This document shows positions 63,971 through 64,000 of a stretch of 64,000 nucleotides of DNA, piece after piece. The DNA is from Luteibacter sp. Sphag1AF (GTDB lineage Bacteria > Pseudomonadota > Gammaproteobacteria > Xanthomonadales > Rhodanobacteraceae): NCBI RefSeq assembly GCF_014192715.1, contig NZ_JACHYH010000004.1, positions 247,734-311,733 on the forward strand, given 5' to 3'. The translations under genes were made by a program, and so were the position numbers. A model generated the notes under the pieces. That model made no database searches, was not told the origin of the DNA, and saw only the letters and a list, made by a program, of their open reading frames with translations. Positions within the stretch are counted from its first letter, which is position 1; every line of letters starts with the position of its first letter.

Positions 63971-64000
63971 AAAAAACCCGCCCTCAGAAGAGGACGGGTT
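63971..64000. terminator. second copy of the terminator, truncated by the window
   Basis: Six A, CCCG.CCTC, AGAA loop, GAGG.CGGGTT at the window end. Differs from the copy at 63860 at only a few bases. Confidence 0.7.

Larger units (their letters stand above)
63665..64000. other. intergenic region at the right edge
   Basis: About 335 bases without a convincing gene. Contains the ExeA-like gene's promoter (TACAGT at 63676-63671, minus strand), the terminator at 63860-63892, a GGTTCCC..GGGAACC hairpin (about 63930-63947), and a second near-identical terminator cut by the window end. The 90-codon minus frame across it runs through both terminators and is rejected. Confidence 0.6.

Noticed and set aside
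1..64000. tRNA, rRNA, CRISPR arrays, insertion sequences and prophage genes
   Set aside because: I looked for cloverleaf ends, regularly spaced repeats, transposase motifs and phage genes and saw none. The HTH gene at 54975 is CI-like but has no phage neighbours. Absence of tRNA genes should be confirmed with tRNAscan.

Overview
The window is a GC-rich bacterial chromosome segment, almost fully coding, with no tRNA, rRNA, IS element, prophage or CRISPR array that I can see. Large TonB-dependent receptors, a GDSL-lipase autotransporter, a complete bioB-bioF-bioH-bioC set, glyQ/glyS and a GspE/ExeA-type secretion ATPase pair point to a gammaproteobacterium of the Xanthomonadales. Rhodanobacteraceae (Dyella, Luteibacter or Rhodanobacter type) is my best guess. 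This is inference from gene content, not from a marker gene.

Layout. 1-8.9 kb: a phosphate-scavenging block of TonB receptor plus GlpQ, a lipoprotein alkaline phosphatase, a nucleotide-pyrophosphatase-like phosphodiesterase and a CpdB-type 2',3'-cyclic phosphodiesterase. Pho-box-like direct repeats lie upstream. 9.0-12.7 kb: threonine operon thrL-hom-thrB-thrC, followed by argS. 14.6-16.2 kb: a TPR protein, a tiny acidic protein and an Atu4866-domain protein. 16.3-27.6 kb: one continuous leucine/isoleucine/valine operon, leuL-leuA-ilvE-leuC-leuD-leuB-ilvD-ilvC-ilvB-ilvN, behind a branched-chain attenuator. 27.6-34.5 kb: a 50-aa ORF, ubiA, comF, a small membrane protein, and the biotin cluster bioB-bioF-trhO-bioH-bioC. 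34.6-40.8 kb: tag, an EamA exporter, a threonine dehydratase/serine racemase-like enzyme, an aldose epimerase and pepN. 40.8-46.4 kb: a structured intergenic region with a predicted sigma-54-driven small RNA, then mnmG, an RDD membrane protein and tex. 46.9-55.6 kb: an EstA-like autotransporter, a YbaY-type lipoprotein, two tandem four-cysteine secreted proteins, and an Oar-like TonB receptor divergent from an HTH regulator. 55.6-64 kb: glyS-glyQ, a GspE-family ATPase, a glutamine amidotransferase, a rhomboid protease and an ExeA-like ATPase.

How the genes work together. The two amino-acid operons are both controlled by classical translation-coupled attenuation. A Thr-only leader precedes hom-thrB-thrC and a Leu/Val/Ile leader precedes leu-ilv, each with visible alternative RNA pairings. 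In both, the predicted promoter lies so close that the leader ORF would begin at or near the first transcribed base (leaderless). The first 9 kb would release phosphate from extracellular glycerophosphodiesters, nucleotides and phosphomonoesters.

Least explained parts: the candidate small RNA at 40938-41183 with its strong -24/-12 promoter, the twin palindromes beside it, the hairpin-rich 5' leader of the 51-54 kb TonB receptor, and the tandem four-cysteine secreted proteins. Scattered REP-like elements sit between several genes.
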